NCBI GenBank assembly: GCA_947579605.1
Contig: OX388316.1
Location: 14,077,290-14,141,289, forward strand
DNA: 64,000 nucleotides
Direction: 5' to 3'
DNA from: Athripsodes cinereus
Taxonomy: Eukaryota; Arthropoda; Insecta; Trichoptera; Leptoceridae
Every line of letters begins with the position of its first letter. Positions within the stretch are counted from its first letter, which is position 1. The translations under genes were made by a program, and so were the position numbers. Positions 1 to 11,200 of the stretch are shown here, piece after piece. The notes under the pieces were generated by a model. The model saw nothing but the letters and a program-made list of their open reading frames with translations. It did not search any database and was not told the DNA's origin.

Positions 1-544
1 AACTTCAAAGGTATATCAGGCAGAATAGAATTTATATACAATATTAAAAAAATGCATCTATTTACCACAGGCAAGTCTTCTTAAAGTTAACTTGTAATAA
101 AGCTCAATTTGAAACGTAATTCAAATAATCGCTAAGCTGAGACTATCGTGTTCATATTATATAGAATAATTTTTATTATAGTATATAGGTAGATGAGTGC
201 TTCTGAAAATGGTTTCCAAATCACGTTTTGTTATTAACCTCAAGAAGTGTTAAAAACATCCGGTGCAATCGTAAGGATAAACTGCTCTTTGGGGACTAAG
301 CAATGAGGTCCCTGGGGATTAATACACGAATACCTACTCATAAATGAAAACATTTGGATTTCTTATGTACGCTATGTACCTACATAAAGTCATATTTCTT
401 ACTCTAGGTGAAATCTCTTATTGGATAAAATGAAATAAAAATAATTATTTCACGAGTTTTATGAGTAAAACTAACTTTTAATTATTGGATATGTTAGATG
501 ATAGCTTTGGTTTTCAACAATTAAAAGATGTTATTAGATTATAT
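1..544. other. AT-rich stretch, no gene seen
   Basis: No open frame with family-like composition and no repeat shared with the rest of the window was seen here. Confidence 0.5.
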
Positions 545-676
545 ATTTCAGCTATGGGTTTGCCATCCATCCTGAATGTCTTAATTTTTTTTTGTAGGCA
601 TGGAGAGGACAACTCGCATGTTAATTGTATGCAGATTGTCTGCTGGCTACCCTACTTATGGGATTTGTCATAATGT
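545..676 (+). repeat. Rep-A interspersed repeat copy
   Basis: This copy carries the Rep-A landmarks in order: GCCATCCATCCTGAATGTCTT, a GGCATGGAGAGGACA block, GTCTGCTGGCTACCC and a decayed 3' block (GGGATTTGTCATAATG). Matching blocks occur at about a dozen other places in the window. The short open frames at 485-857 are carried largely by this repeat and are not genes. Confidence 0.7.
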
Positions 677-1573
677 AAATTTAATAAAAGTTTCAACAAG
701 CATTCATACCGTCATGACATATCTCACAAATATTGTATCCAATGACTTACTGTATATAGTTAATATACAAGCTATCTTCTTTGTGCAAAAATATAAGACA
801 TTCGGATCGGGAGGCATACCTAATCGCAGATTTAAAGATACTAAATATCATATTTAGCTGTTTTTTTTTATAAAAATGTCAATTGTTATAATTTAAAAAA
901 AGTTTTTATTCCCACGCTTTCAGTGGATGCGTTCACCATTTGAAACCAAATTCTAAAACAAAATTTCTTAAATACTAAATGTTTAAGTATATGTGATGTA
1001 TTATGATATCTTCCTTTTTGCTGGACCATTGAAAAGATACAGATACGAGTGAGAAACCTATTATTCATCAAGCACTCCATCTAGTAAAGTATTCCATTTT
1101 TTAATACTTACTTATATATGAATTTACAATGTCTATTGTGGTACGATTATGTAAAACTTTTTTTCATTATTTCACAATAAAATGTGTTATGAAAAAATTG
1201 TTAAACATAGAGCAAAAATCCTCGATAATGCAATTGATATAAAGCGTGTCATTTTGTTTGTTTTATGTCACAGAATGTTTATTTTATTTTTTTACTAGCA
1301 TGATTACCGCAATTTTACTCAAATTCTTAACGGACGTTACCCGTATATACCTAATCCATATTTATTTTAATATCAACTTCAATGACTTATATTTTAGCTA
1401 GTGTGCTGATCGGTAAAATTAAACTGGTTTATTATTCTATTGCTATTATTGTTTTGTTGTTATTTTTAGTATTTTCTTGTATTTATATATAATGAATGAA
1501 TAAATTAAATAAAAAACTTTGCTAACCCTGGAATAAAAGGTATCAAGAAAGTCAAAAACAGTTATAGTATTTT
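677..1573. other. AT-rich stretch, no gene seen
   Basis: Homopolymer-rich, with only short chance open frames on both strands. I recognise nothing in it. Confidence 0.5.
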
Positions 1574-1830
1574 ACTGAGAAAAATACTCAAAACGAATCA
1601 TTGGTACGGTACTATCAGATTAGGACCAGAGATCGTACAAACGATTCATTGGTATAAATCTATAATATTAACTCTTCGCAAACAAATCATTGGTAAATTT
1701 ACCAACAACTTATTTCCGAAGAGTTAATATTATAGATTCGTACTAATGAATCGTTTGTACGATCTCTGGTCCTAATCTGATAGTACGTACCAAAGATTCG
1801 TTGTGAAATTTCGTTAGTATTTTTCTCAGT
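1574..1830. mobile_element. Foldback element (MITE-like), 257 bp
   Basis: Two arms of about 105-110 bp (1574-1682 and about 1722-1830) are near-perfect reverse complements around a short loop of about 40 bp. The ends are ACTGAGAAAAATACT and its complement AGTATTTTTCTCAGT. Inside the arms a motif of the type ACGAATCATTGGTA recurs several times (about 1593, 1640, 1682 and the complementary positions). There is no coding capacity. On the right CTCAGTG is followed by TA, which would suit a TA-targeting mariner-like end, but the left flank is less clear. Superfamily not assigned. Confidence 0.8.
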
Positions 1831-1977
1831 GTAGTTTCAAAATGCATATCACAAAAAATGGCAGTAGCTCCAGTAGAATAAAATGGTTAATTTATTAAAT
1901 GTTGTGGACCGGAAATGCTTGGTGTAAGTTCGTGTAAATATATTTAAAAAAATAACAAAAAACTTTTGTTTAATAGG

Positions 1978-2045
1978 TATTACCACACTGACTTTATTTA
2001 TTGCGAGCCGGCATTCAAGAGCTTCCGCTTTCATCATTAGTTCAA
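1978..2045. repeat. Interspersed repeat shared with 63.8 kb element
   Basis: The segment with TGACTTTATT, GAGCCGGCATTCAAGAGC and TCATCATTAG matches the left arm of the palindromic element at 63817-63979 with a few substitutions. Here only one arm is recognisable, so this is probably a truncated copy. Confidence 0.6.
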
Positions 2046-2550
2046 ACAAATACCTATCAGTTGGTAACTATGTTGAATCAAAATCTAAGAAATACCAACT
2101 TTAAAATGACGATATGACCCTGAATGATATGTTGACGTGAACTGGATATAGGCAGCATAACATCAGGCAGTATGAAAAAGAATGACGAGAAAAGCACAAC
2201 GACACTTATTAATGAAAGTGTGCCATGATATTTCGCAAAATGTGCAGTATCTTTACAAATAATTAACATAGACAATTAATTTTTGAACACAAGGAGAGAC
2301 AGACAAACAAACACAACAAATATTATATTTGTATGCGGTACCATAGCAAACTGGTGTACATGATAATTATTATTAAATTGGTAATAATAGTGTTTTGATT
2401 TATGCAAAATAGCGTGTATCTATTATACCTACATAATATTTAGGTATATACAGTAGTTGTTCGTGCCTTCATCTGAGGTCATTGGATTAACTACAGAGGG
2501 ATGATCGTAATATTGTGAATATGTGAGATATTGTAATGTATGTATAATAT

Positions 2551-2580
2551 CGACGGTGGAAAGGCTAATTGACTAACACG
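2551..2580 (+). repeat. Left terminal inverted repeat
   Basis: Pairs with 7697-7726 with three mismatches over 30 bp. The core CGACGGTGGAAAGGCTA is followed by TTGACTAAC, which is itself the complement of the internal GTTAGTCAA iteron. Confidence 0.8.
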
Positions 2581-2672
2581 CCAATTTTGCGATATTGAGT
2601 TATATATACCGTTGAAATCGTCTTTTTTTTCTGCGTCGAATGGTATCGGTTTCACGGCGATCAGAGAACTTT

Positions 2673-3240
2673 TTTGGCGTGTTAGTCATTTTAAAATATT
2701 TACAATTTATGAAGGTATAATAAAATACTATGACTTAAACGACACAAAATTGTACGTATTTTTTTAGAACGCCAATTAGCTATAAGTTGAGAAATGAAAT
2801 TTTCGTTTTAGGCACCTTGCCTTTTTATGATTTCAACAATTTGAGCTTGTTAGATTTTATTCACGATTAAAAATTATCCGATAAATCTGTTTAGAGTTTT
2901 TTCTCGTTTATATTATGTTTTTGAATGGCACGTTAGCCTTTAATCCTCACTAGAAAATAATACTTCAATGGCGATTTAGTCAATAAAACCCATATCATTT
3001 TTATTACATCAGGCGTGTTAGTCATTTTTCTTCACTAGAAAGTAACACGCTAATGGTATTTTAGTCAATTAAACCCATTTCATTTTAACTGCATTTGGCA
3101 CGTTAGACAATTTGCTTAACACATCAGTAATCATTTTTAACACGTTTATCATTTTACTACAATCATTTTTTCATTATTTTTGTCTGTTAATCAAATATAA
3201 TTAATACCAAAAGTACAGAATTGGGTTGTTAGCCAATTCA
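2673..3240 (+). repeat. Left subterminal iterons (GTTAGTCATTTT type)
   Basis: At least five related words are present: GGCGTGTTAGTCATTTT near 2673, GGCACGTTAGCC near 2927, AGGCGTGTTAGTCATTTTT near 3012, GGCACGTTAGACAATTT near 3098 and GGGTTGTTAGCCAATTC near 3223. TTTAGTCAATAAAACCCAT and TTTAGTCAATTAAACCCAT lie between them. Such arrays suggest transposase-binding sites; that role is an inference. Confidence 0.65.
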
Positions 3241-3472
3241 AAAAAACTGCTACAAATAAGAAATGGACGTAAGCTGTAAATTTATTATGACAAATTAATG
3301 TTACTTAAAGAGTACAAATATATGACACTCTCTCACAGTGACGTTAGTCTGTGCACAACCGTGGTAAAAGGAGAAACACTAAAATTGTTTGGTTTTCAAA
3401 AAAGTAGTCTACGCAAGGTAAGTAAAGAAAAAGACCATTTACTGTTTCGGTGTTGATAAAGTAGAATTCCTT

Positions 3473-3760
3473 ATCTTCTAATATATAAAAGGAACTCGTG
3501 TGTGTTACACCATTTATAACTCAAGAATGGCTGTACCGATTTGAATGATCTCTGATTTGTTGGATTCCTCTGCACCCAGAATAGCCGATAGGCTATTAAA
3601 ACGTCTTACAAATTTACGGGAAGAAAAATTATGAGGAAAATTATTTACACCATACATTTTTAATTTCGAAAATAAAAACAATATGGAAAATTATGGCGCT
3701 GCTAGCGCTTCACGTCGCTTGTTGCATTGTGCAAAAATAATCCTTAAGAATCAAATTAAT
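3473..3760 (+). mobile_element. Helitron-like 5' end fragment
   Basis: Begins TCTTCTAATATATAAAA and continues with ACTCAAGAATGGCTGTACCG and ATTTGAATGA. This matches the general pattern of insect Helitron 5' ends: TC start, TATATAAA stretch, then a conserved block around GGCTGTACCGATTT. I do not see a hairpin plus CTRR 3' end before the RTE starts, so the copy is probably truncated. Recognition is from memory of the family pattern, not from a search. Confidence 0.5.
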
Positions 3761-4024
3761 ATAGCCAATGTGTAGGTACTAATATTTGTTTACTATAATT
3801 ATTTTGCTAATATTTATGTGTCGATAGATATCGGGACAGAAACCCAGCTAAGGAACGGAAAACCCCAACAGAAAAACCCTGGCCCTCTTGGTAGGGGGTT
3901 TGGCATAAGACTGGCAACCTCACCCTAGAAAAAAAATCAAGTAACGAAAAATCCAAGGAGCCTCGGACATATCGGCACTACCCCTGGACGACACGGCAAA
4001 CGAAATAAGGACAACGATTTACAA

Positions 4025-4760
4025 ATTGGAACCTAGAATGTACTCTCTCTGTACAGACCAGGACGATTGAAATTACTGACAGATACCCTAATAAAATATA
4101 AAATAGACATCGCTGCCCTACAGGAGATAAGATGGACTGGTAATGGAATTATGGATAGGAGAGAACACACAATATACTATAGCTGCCACGGGAAGGATCA
4201 TGCGTTTGGTGTGGGATTCATAGTTGCAAAGAGCAAAAGACACCTGGTGATTGACTTCCAACCAATAAATGAAAGATTATGTACACTGAGAATTAGGGGA
4301 AAGTTTTTCAACTACAGTATTATAAATGTCCATGCACCAACGGAAGACAAAAGTGACAATGAAAAGGATGAATTTTATGAATGCGTTGACAAAACATAAA
4401 GATCATTATTGGAGACCTCAATGCAAAAGTGGGTACTGAGGCTGCATACCACCCTACAATCGGCATACATAGCCTACACAATGAAAGTTATGAGAATGGT
4501 ACCCGTCTGGTGACATTTGCAGCAGCTAAAAGAATGGTCATAGGTGGAACAATGTTTAAGCATAGAGATACATATACATAAGACTACCTGAAAGTCCCCC
4601 GACGGCCGCACTCGCAATCAAATAGATCATTTGTGTTGATTGATGCTGGCCATTGTTCAGACCTCATAGATGCTCGTAGCTACAGAGGAGCTAACATAGA
4701 CTCTGACCACTATCTGGTGGTTGCAAGACTCAGAGCTCGTATCTCAAATGCTAAGAAAGG
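4025..4760 (+). pseudogene. RTE endonuclease domain (EEP family), broken
   Basis: The endonuclease nicks target DNA to prime reverse transcription. The frame opens at about 4025 with IGT-stop-NV, where the family has GTWNV; the Trp codon has become TAG at 4034. Then come LLTDTL, ALQEIRW with its catalytic Glu at 4124-4126, and INVHAPTEDK. After a stop at about 4397 the reading moves to another frame with IIGDLNAKVG from about 4402, a further stop near 4579, and the C-terminal SDHYLV catalytic Asp-His near 4701-4720. At least one frameshift and two stops show that this is a relic. Confidence 0.85.
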
Positions 4761-4897
4761 AAAGATGAATAAGATGAAAAAAATTGATGTAGAGAAGTTG
4801 AGAGACAGAGTTGAGTTGAGTTGACAGAGAGACATTAGAACTTTTCTGCAGACAGATAGCAAATAGTACACCTAACAATACTCAACAAGTTGTCACA

Positions 4898-5170
4898 TTG
4901 AATGATAGATGGACACAATGCAGGGACATGGTATTGAAAACAGCGGAGAGCACATTAGGTTACCGTAAAAACAATAAGAGAAATGATTGGTTTGATGATG
5001 AGTGCCAAGTGGCCACCAATAACAAAAACGCAGCATACCACAATATGATAAGCAAGCACACTACCAGAGCAGCAAGAGAAACATATCGGACTCTTAGGCA
5101 AGAGGAAAAGAGGATACATAAGAGAAAGAAACGCGAACATGAAAAAAGAAAAATACAGAGAATATAAGAA
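4898..5170 (+). pseudogene. RTE linker region between endonuclease and RT
   Basis: An open frame of 89 codons continues the RTE polyprotein. It has the segment NDWFDDECQ, usual for the region just after the endonuclease, and then a Lys/Arg-rich stretch. The opposite-strand frame at 4955-5140 is its shadow. The frame is lost near 5167, before the RT domain. Confidence 0.7.
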
Positions 5171-5374
5171 TTATACCAACTATAAAATACCCGAGAACTC
5201 TACCGCCAAACCAATGCGCTAAGAAAGGTTTTCAAACCGAAAACAATCGCATGTAGAAATAAACCAGGTCTGATAAAAACGCAGTACTGGAAAGGTGGGC
5301 AGAGCATTTTGATAAACTTCTCAATGGTGATAGCCAACAAGTAAATGACGAATCCCTGATAGGAGAATTACCAA

Positions 5375-6890
5375 TTGAAGACAATATTTAACGAGCCAAC
5401 ACTGATGGAAGTCAAGCTAGCCATAAAAAAGCTGAAGAACAACAAAGCGTTAGGTGCAGACACCATCCCAAGCGAATTATATCAAAACGCACCGGAATGC
5501 TTTATCCAGACAATGCATGAAGTAATAACGGAAGCATGGAATGGAGAAATGCTGCCTGATGATTAGTCTGAGGGTGTCCTGTGTCTGCTGCATAAGAAGG
5601 GAGACCAGCTTGAAAGCAAAAACTACAGAGGCATAACACTCCTGAATACGGCGTATAAAATATTCTCAAATATCCTCTTCTCAAGACTTTCTACATATAC
5701 TAAAACAATAGTCGGTGAATATCAATGTGGGTTTACAACTGTTAAAGGCACAACTGACCAAATCCATAGTTTACGACAGATACTACAAACATGCCAGGAA
5801 TACAACATAGACACCTACCACCTGTTTATTGACTTCAAGGCAGCCTATGATAGCATCAACAGGAGTGAACTATATAAAGCAATGTCCGAACAAGGAATAC
5901 CAAGTAAACTGATAAGACTTGTAAATGCAACAATGAGCCCAACTATTACAAAAGTAAGAATCGACCAAGACCTCTCCAATCCATTCCAAACTCATAATGG
6001 TCTACGACAGGGAGATGCATTAGCATGCCTCTTGTTCAATATAGCCCTAGAGAAAATTATCAGGGACTCAAATATAGATATCAGAGGCAATATATTCTTC
6101 AAGTCAGTTCAGCTGCTTGCATACGCAGATGATATTGATATCATCGGACGATCCCTCGAAGCTACCCGTGAGGCGTTTGTGGCACTGGAACAGAAAGCTA
6201 AAATAATGGGACTCACCATCAATGAAGATAAAACAAAGCTGATGGTAGCATGTAACGCAAATGGTCCGATTCTACGAATCTTCACGGCTGGTGGCTATAA
6301 TTTTGAGGTGAGCAAAGAGTTTACTTACCTGGGCTCCACAGTAACTAGTAACAACGACATACAGGATGAAATTAGGAGGAGGATAATGGCTACAAATCGT
6401 TGTTACTACGGTCTCCAAAGACAATTAAGGTCAAAGCTAGTCAAAAGAAATACCGAAATTGTATTGTACAAAACCCTGATAAAGCCAGTCCTGATATATG
6501 CTTCTGAAACCTGGGTACTAACAAAAGCTCTAGAGAGATCCATTGCAGCGTTTGAGAGAAGGATCCTCAGAACAATCTACGGTCCTGTGAGAGATCATAA
6601 TGGTTGGCGTTGTCGATACAACAAAGAGCTTTATGACATGTATGGAGAGCCCGATGTGATCAGCTCCAGGTGGGGCGCTTAAGGTGGGCTGGTCACATAA
6701 TCAGAATGTACGACGATAGCCCTGTAAAACGCCTCACACTCCTCACACCACAAGAACGAAGAAGACAAGGAAGACTTAAACTGCGATAGATGGACTCTGT
6801 CAGCGCCGATGCATCTACACTGCAAATAACTAACTGGAAGACAAAAGCAATGGATAGACGAGAGTGGAAGAGACTACTGGATTCAGCCAA
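5375..6890 (+). pseudogene. RTE reverse transcriptase domain, broken
   Basis: The RT copies the element RNA at the nicked target. Motifs in order: KNNKALGADTIPSELY (about 5430-5480), then an in-frame stop at 5564-5566, then KNYRGITLLN, FIDFKAAYD (motif A, about 5825), NGLRQGDALACLLFN (motif B, about 5997) and AYADDIDIIG (catalytic YADD at 6122-6133). A frameshift near 6679 moves the C-terminus to another frame, with LRWAGHIIRM, GRLKLR (then a stop in place of Trp), WKRLLDSAKVHPGL. That C-terminus is characteristic of the RTE clade. Apart from one stop and one frameshift the domain is well preserved, which suggests a fairly recent insertion. Confidence 0.9.
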
Positions 6891-7339
6891 GGTCCACCCA
6901 GGGCTGTCGAGCTCATGATGATGATGATGATTACTCAGGTTCTTCCTCGAGTTTTTTTGTTTGTAAAGCTAGACCAAGTTTGTTCATTTTTTTATGTTTC
7001 AATTGATAATGAGGTTTAATGATTTTTTTTATTTTTTATTGTTTCTTATTTCTTTTATATTTGTGGTAAAACTATTTTTATATTATAATATATATTTTTT
7101 CAATATTTCACTACTTTGTGTCTTTTAAATACCTCGCCATCTTCAAAAAATTATTGTGCCACGTTCGTGACCACTGTTGTTTACCTGTTTTCATCGATTA
7201 TAAGATGCAACGCGTGCTTCTTTAGATGTTTTACTTGAATATTTACATTTATGAATCATGGAATAAGATGTTATTCCTGATGCAATTTTATTTTTTAAAT
7301 CCTTTTACGTCATTTTACTGGATGATTTATCAGGTTAAA

Positions 7340-7490
7340 AATGCAAGTTAGTCAATTAAACCTATTAGAAAAGTACAGAATTAGGATGTTAATCGTTTTA
7401 CTGGACAATTTATTGGGTAAAAAATGCACTTTAGTCAATTGGACCTATCTGAAAATCTTCAAGAGTAGGATGTTAGTCGTTTTGCCTGAC
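7340..7490 (+). repeat. Right subterminal iterons
   Basis: Words related to the left array recur: GCAAGTTAGTCAATTAAACC near 7342, AGGATGTTAATCGTTTTAC near 7385, GCACTTTAGTCAATTGGACC near 7425 and AGGATGTTAGTCGTTTTGCC near 7468. A GCACGTTAGTCAAATAGCC block forms the right terminus itself. Confidence 0.65.
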
Positions 7491-7696
7491 TGTCCCAGAA
7501 AACGATTTTACTAACAGACCACTTATCTTGCAGAACTTTTAAGTAAATAAAATGTTATTTACTTCAATAAATAGCATAAAATATCTACCAAAAGTTGTAG
7601 AAAACAAGTTTGAAATATATTTATTCATTAATTTGTTATGATTTTTTTTCGAAAATGTTAAGTTTAAAATCGCTCTACTGTAAAGTTGACGATGTG

Positions 7697-7726
7697 CACG
7701 TTAGTCAAATAGCCTTTCCACCGTCG
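7697..7726 (-). repeat. Right terminal inverted repeat
   Basis: Reverse complement of the left TIR with three mismatches in 30 bp. ATAT follows immediately. Confidence 0.8.
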
Positions 7727-7944
7727 ATATGTAGAAATTTAAACAGAAGGAATTGTGTGACATAATGAATTATATAATATTTCAACTACCCAACAAACGA
7801 CATGCTTACGTAGCAATTATCATATTACAATGATTATATTAGAATTGTACCTATATCATGCAAAGTATTTGTACACTATCATCTGCTGTGAAAACATTTA
7901 CCTACTGTTCTATTTGATACAGAGACAAATCACAGGTATTCACA

Positions 7945-8090
7945 ATTCATCGCCAACCTGCACAACAATTTTTCACAAGCTTCAGGAGACTAGTCTCTCT
8001 TTCGGCCCTCATGAGACTGGTAAACGGCGCTAAAGAAAAATCGACCAGAATAATCATCACGCATTGACATATCATGAAAATGACATCAGC
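7945..8090 (+). repeat. LINE-D (CR1/L2-like) 3' end
   Basis: The block TCACAAGCTTCAGGAGACT, then CTGGTAAACGGCGCTAAAGA, then CCAGAATAATCATCA matches the 3' end of the LINE-D copies at 37.1 and 59.8 kb (ACGGCGCCGAATAAATCATC and ACGGCGTCAAAATAAAAATC). Only the last few codons and the 3' untranslated region are present, as expected for a 5'-truncated copy. Confidence 0.55.
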
Positions 8091-10790
8091 AAGCGTGTGG
8101 AATCGTTCGACGACAAAAAGAAGACCCAAAAACCTACAAAAATTCATTCGCATGTTCGAGACCATGGCATTATGATGTCTATTGACTATGTTACATTTTT
8201 TTACTAGTACTCCATCCTATTTGGGTCATACTCCATCCATCTCCTTTTCTTAATTTCTTACTTCGGATGATCGAATAGTCCTTGTTGAACCTTACTATCT
8301 TGAGCAGTGGATTGTCAATTAAGCTTTAAGCTCCTCCACATTTCGCTTGATGTTATATAATAACCTGCTTTTGTATTCTTATTTTTGATCTCCCTAACGA
8401 TCTTTTTTTCTTGAATAATCTTTCAGATAGCGCTGAGTTGGCCTAATTTAATTCAACTACAATCAAATTTCATGGTTACATTTTTATCAACAGAAGATAC
8501 ACAATCGCATTAATATTATACATTTATACCACCTAGCACTACCGGGATTATTTAGGCTGGTTAATACTACCTATGAACTCGAATGTACCTATTTGTGATA
8601 AACTAGTCTAGTTCTAACACGCACGTCACATATGTTATAATATAATTTAATCCTTTCTTGTTTTAATATATAGTACACGTCCTGCATATTAAAGCTAAAA
8701 TAATAGGGTGTAGGGTAAAAATATTTCAAATATCACGTATTTTAATAAAAAAGTGACATCTATTTTGAGGGTCTGTAAACTATGTATGATGATTAAAAAA
8801 TAATACAACTATTCTACCCATATCTTAAACACCCCAATAAGAGTAAAGAAATATATAACATATGAACTTACAAAAACACAAAAAAAATCATTTTACTTGA
8901 TAAATTATTTTATTTCATCACACATTTTTTAAATTCATGTTATCTCAAAGCTGGCATGAGAAAATATCAAACAAGCAAGCTGAAAAACTTGGTATATAGT
9001 AGCTTTAGAATCAGGAAACTGCAATAGAGTTCTGAACTAAGTAACTACCGGGGCGCAATGGATCAATTCATAAGCAAAGAAATAAGTGTACACCTATCTA
9101 CGTTTGATTTTAATACTTTTAATATTACCATGATACTTTAAATTTGTACATCGAAAAGTGAATAGATGTTTTAACTCTTTAAAAAGATACAGATCGTTCT
9201 GTCTGTGTCATTAAAATTAATTAACACAATCAAAGGGGGAAAGGAACGTGGAAAACAAAGAAGTTTTGTCTTCAAAATTCTATATAAGTTCTTCAGAATG
9301 AATTAAGTTTATTATACCTATTTATACTCTTTCTACTGTTGTGCTATGATATCACTTTGTCTGGGGAAATTCATTACAGCCAATAATAATAACCATAAAA
9401 ATTAACTGCACGTTTTCATAAAAATATTTCACATTTCAACAATGGATATTATAATATTTTACTTAGAAAAACTGCATTGTTTGTTTGCTTAACTGCATCA
9501 TAGGTTATATATTAACATGGGGAATAAGCATAATAAATAATATTATAATGAATCGTTATAAACTCCTTGCAGTACTTGGTACAAAGTGACTGATTTTTTT
9601 CATCATTTCCTTGAAAGCCTTTGTCCCTTACACGCAATTGTACTACAATGTATATTTTTACATTGATTTAAATATTTAAATATATATAATAAAATATAGA
9701 ATAGTTGAGATATAAATATAAAGAAAAGGTGAGCTGATCACAAAACCAGGATTAATATTCTAGATAGCTTAAGAAAATTTTGACATGGTGATCTAGTGGG
9801 AGAAAGAAAGACCATTGTCGGCAGGCCACAGGAAAATAATTTCATAATAATTATAACCACAGTGGATGACCATTGCGGTGCTGATAGGATGCGGTCTTTT
9901 CAGTATATAACGGTGTGAAAGGAAGGGGATTTTGAGGATACCTTTATGGTCAACAATGATAATGGTGATGATCTATAAAGGAAAATGAAAAAACATTTTT
10001 TTAATAATTAATGGGTAGGTACCTACCTATTGATTTATCTGATTCAGCAAAAATGGTCACACGTTATCTTAGTGGCCTAGGCAGAATAAAACTTTGGTAG
10101 CTGGTAAGACACAGAGTTTGGAGTGGAAGTGGAGTGATATATAAAAGAAAATAATGATGATTTCTGGAAGAAACCAAGATACACGATAGGTTGTGTAGCC
10201 ATTGATATTGAATATAATGAAATTTTATTTTGAAACAATATATTTCGTTCTTAGAATATTTAAAAAAAAAACGCTGGTGAAAAATTTTAGTATCTCGTTT
10301 AAGTAACTCGATTATTTTTATCTTCTCTCTAGGCTCAACGATTACAATAATATGAAAAGTTAAATTTTAAAAGTAACTCAAGAAAGATAAAGACATCATT
10401 ACTACCAGCATTACATTTTTTATATAAGAAGTAGGCAAAATTAAAAGGTTTCGTTAATAGGTCAATATATTTTAATGGATATGCCAATAACAGTTTTAAA
10501 CATTTTTTCAATGTTCCTAAAATTTCCACTTCAGTACTAATTTCTTGGTTTAAAATAATCGGTTGTTTTATTATATACAAAATTGATAATTGTTATTGTA
10601 CGCCAGCAACTATTTCGATGTAATTAAAGTCAATAGTTTAACTGGAAATTTCAAAAGTATTGAATAAAAAATAACATTACTTAGGTAGGTAGGTACATAA
10701 AAAGATCACAATTTGTACAATATTGACTACAACAACCTATCTTCTAGGACCTTAACATTAAAATAAAAACTCATTCTTTTTTGCTTACTT
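8091..10790. other. AT-rich stretch, no gene seen
   Basis: Only chance open frames. A short block near 9790-9830 (GAGAAAGAAAGACCATTGTC) reads like the Arg-rich end of a LINE, but it is too decayed to assign. Confidence 0.4.
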
Positions 10791-10831
10791 TAATTTTTTC
10801 TTGAAATCTCCGGATATCTCGAATAAGATAC

Positions 10832-11070
10832 TTGTCTGAAAGAAAGGGTGTGAGGAAACGCGGGCGTCCAAGAACCACGTGGCTTGATCACGTGGATCAA
10901 ATTCTCAAAGACAGCCGCGTGTTGAGTAAGAGGAACCAACGTGCGTGTATGAGAAACTGTATGAATGTGGGGGAAGCGAAGGAAGTGTGTAAAGATAGAT
11001 CTGCTTGGCGTTCCGTTCTCTCTGCCTACCCCACTTGGGACACGGCGTGAGGGTATAGTATAGTATAGTA
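10832..11070 (+). pseudogene. LINE-B 3' terminus with C-terminal RT codons
   Basis: A 72-codon open frame encodes the C-terminus of a non-LTR retrotransposon: SERKGVRKRGRPRTTWLDHV, then RVLSKRNQRACMRNCMN, then AWRSVLSAYPTWDTA and a stop at about 11048. It is followed directly by the tail (TATAG)n at 11054-11076. The frame is intact in this fragment, but all upstream RT sequence is missing, so it is a 5'-truncated copy. The same C-terminus is found at 11.7, 16.5, 17.2, 40.7, 51.0 and 63.6 kb. The reverse-strand frames at 10790-11300 are shadows. I cannot name the clade. Confidence 0.8.
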
Positions 11071-11076
11071 TAGTAT

Positions 11077-11200
11077 GACATATGCCACCCATCCTCAATG
11101 CCTTTAACATAAACTGGCACGAAGAGAATGGCCTGCGTGTACACGCAGTTGCTTTGCTGGCAACCTTCTTGTGGGAAATGCCGTGAAAGGCGAATGAATG
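11077..11200 (+). repeat. Rep-A copy directly after LINE-B tail
   Basis: Starts ATATGCCACCCATCCTCAAT, continues GGCACGAAGAGAATGGCCTG, and ends CTTGTGGGAAATGCCGTGAA followed by GGCGAATGAATG. It abuts the (TATAG)n tail of the LINE-B fragment. Confidence 0.7.

Larger units (their letters stand above)
3815..6933 (+). mobile_element. RTE-type non-LTR retrotransposon, near full length, inactive
   Basis: A continuous order of 5' untranslated region, AP-like endonuclease, linker and reverse transcriptase, ending in a short (ATG/GAT)n tail at about 6915-6931, as is usual for RTE-clade LINEs. The total of about 3.1 kb is also typical of RTE. The coding region is broken by frameshifts and stops, so this copy cannot be active. 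It sits inside the TIR element 2551-7726 and is therefore younger than it. The exact 5' boundary and target-site duplication are not clear. Confidence 0.85.
2551..7726. mobile_element. DNA element with TIRs, carrying nested insertions
   Basis: The outer ends are inverted repeats. 2551-2580 and the reverse complement of 7697-7726 agree at 27 of 30 positions, both starting CGACGGTGGAAAGGCTA. Each is flanked by ATAT (2547-2550 and 7727-7730), which could be a 4 bp target duplication or part of a longer palindromic TIR. Both subterminal zones carry repeated GTTAGTCAATT-like words. The middle is occupied by a Helitron-like fragment and an RTE retrotransposon, so the original element was perhaps 2 kb. 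No transposase is recognisable. The superfamily is unknown to me. Confidence 0.75.
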
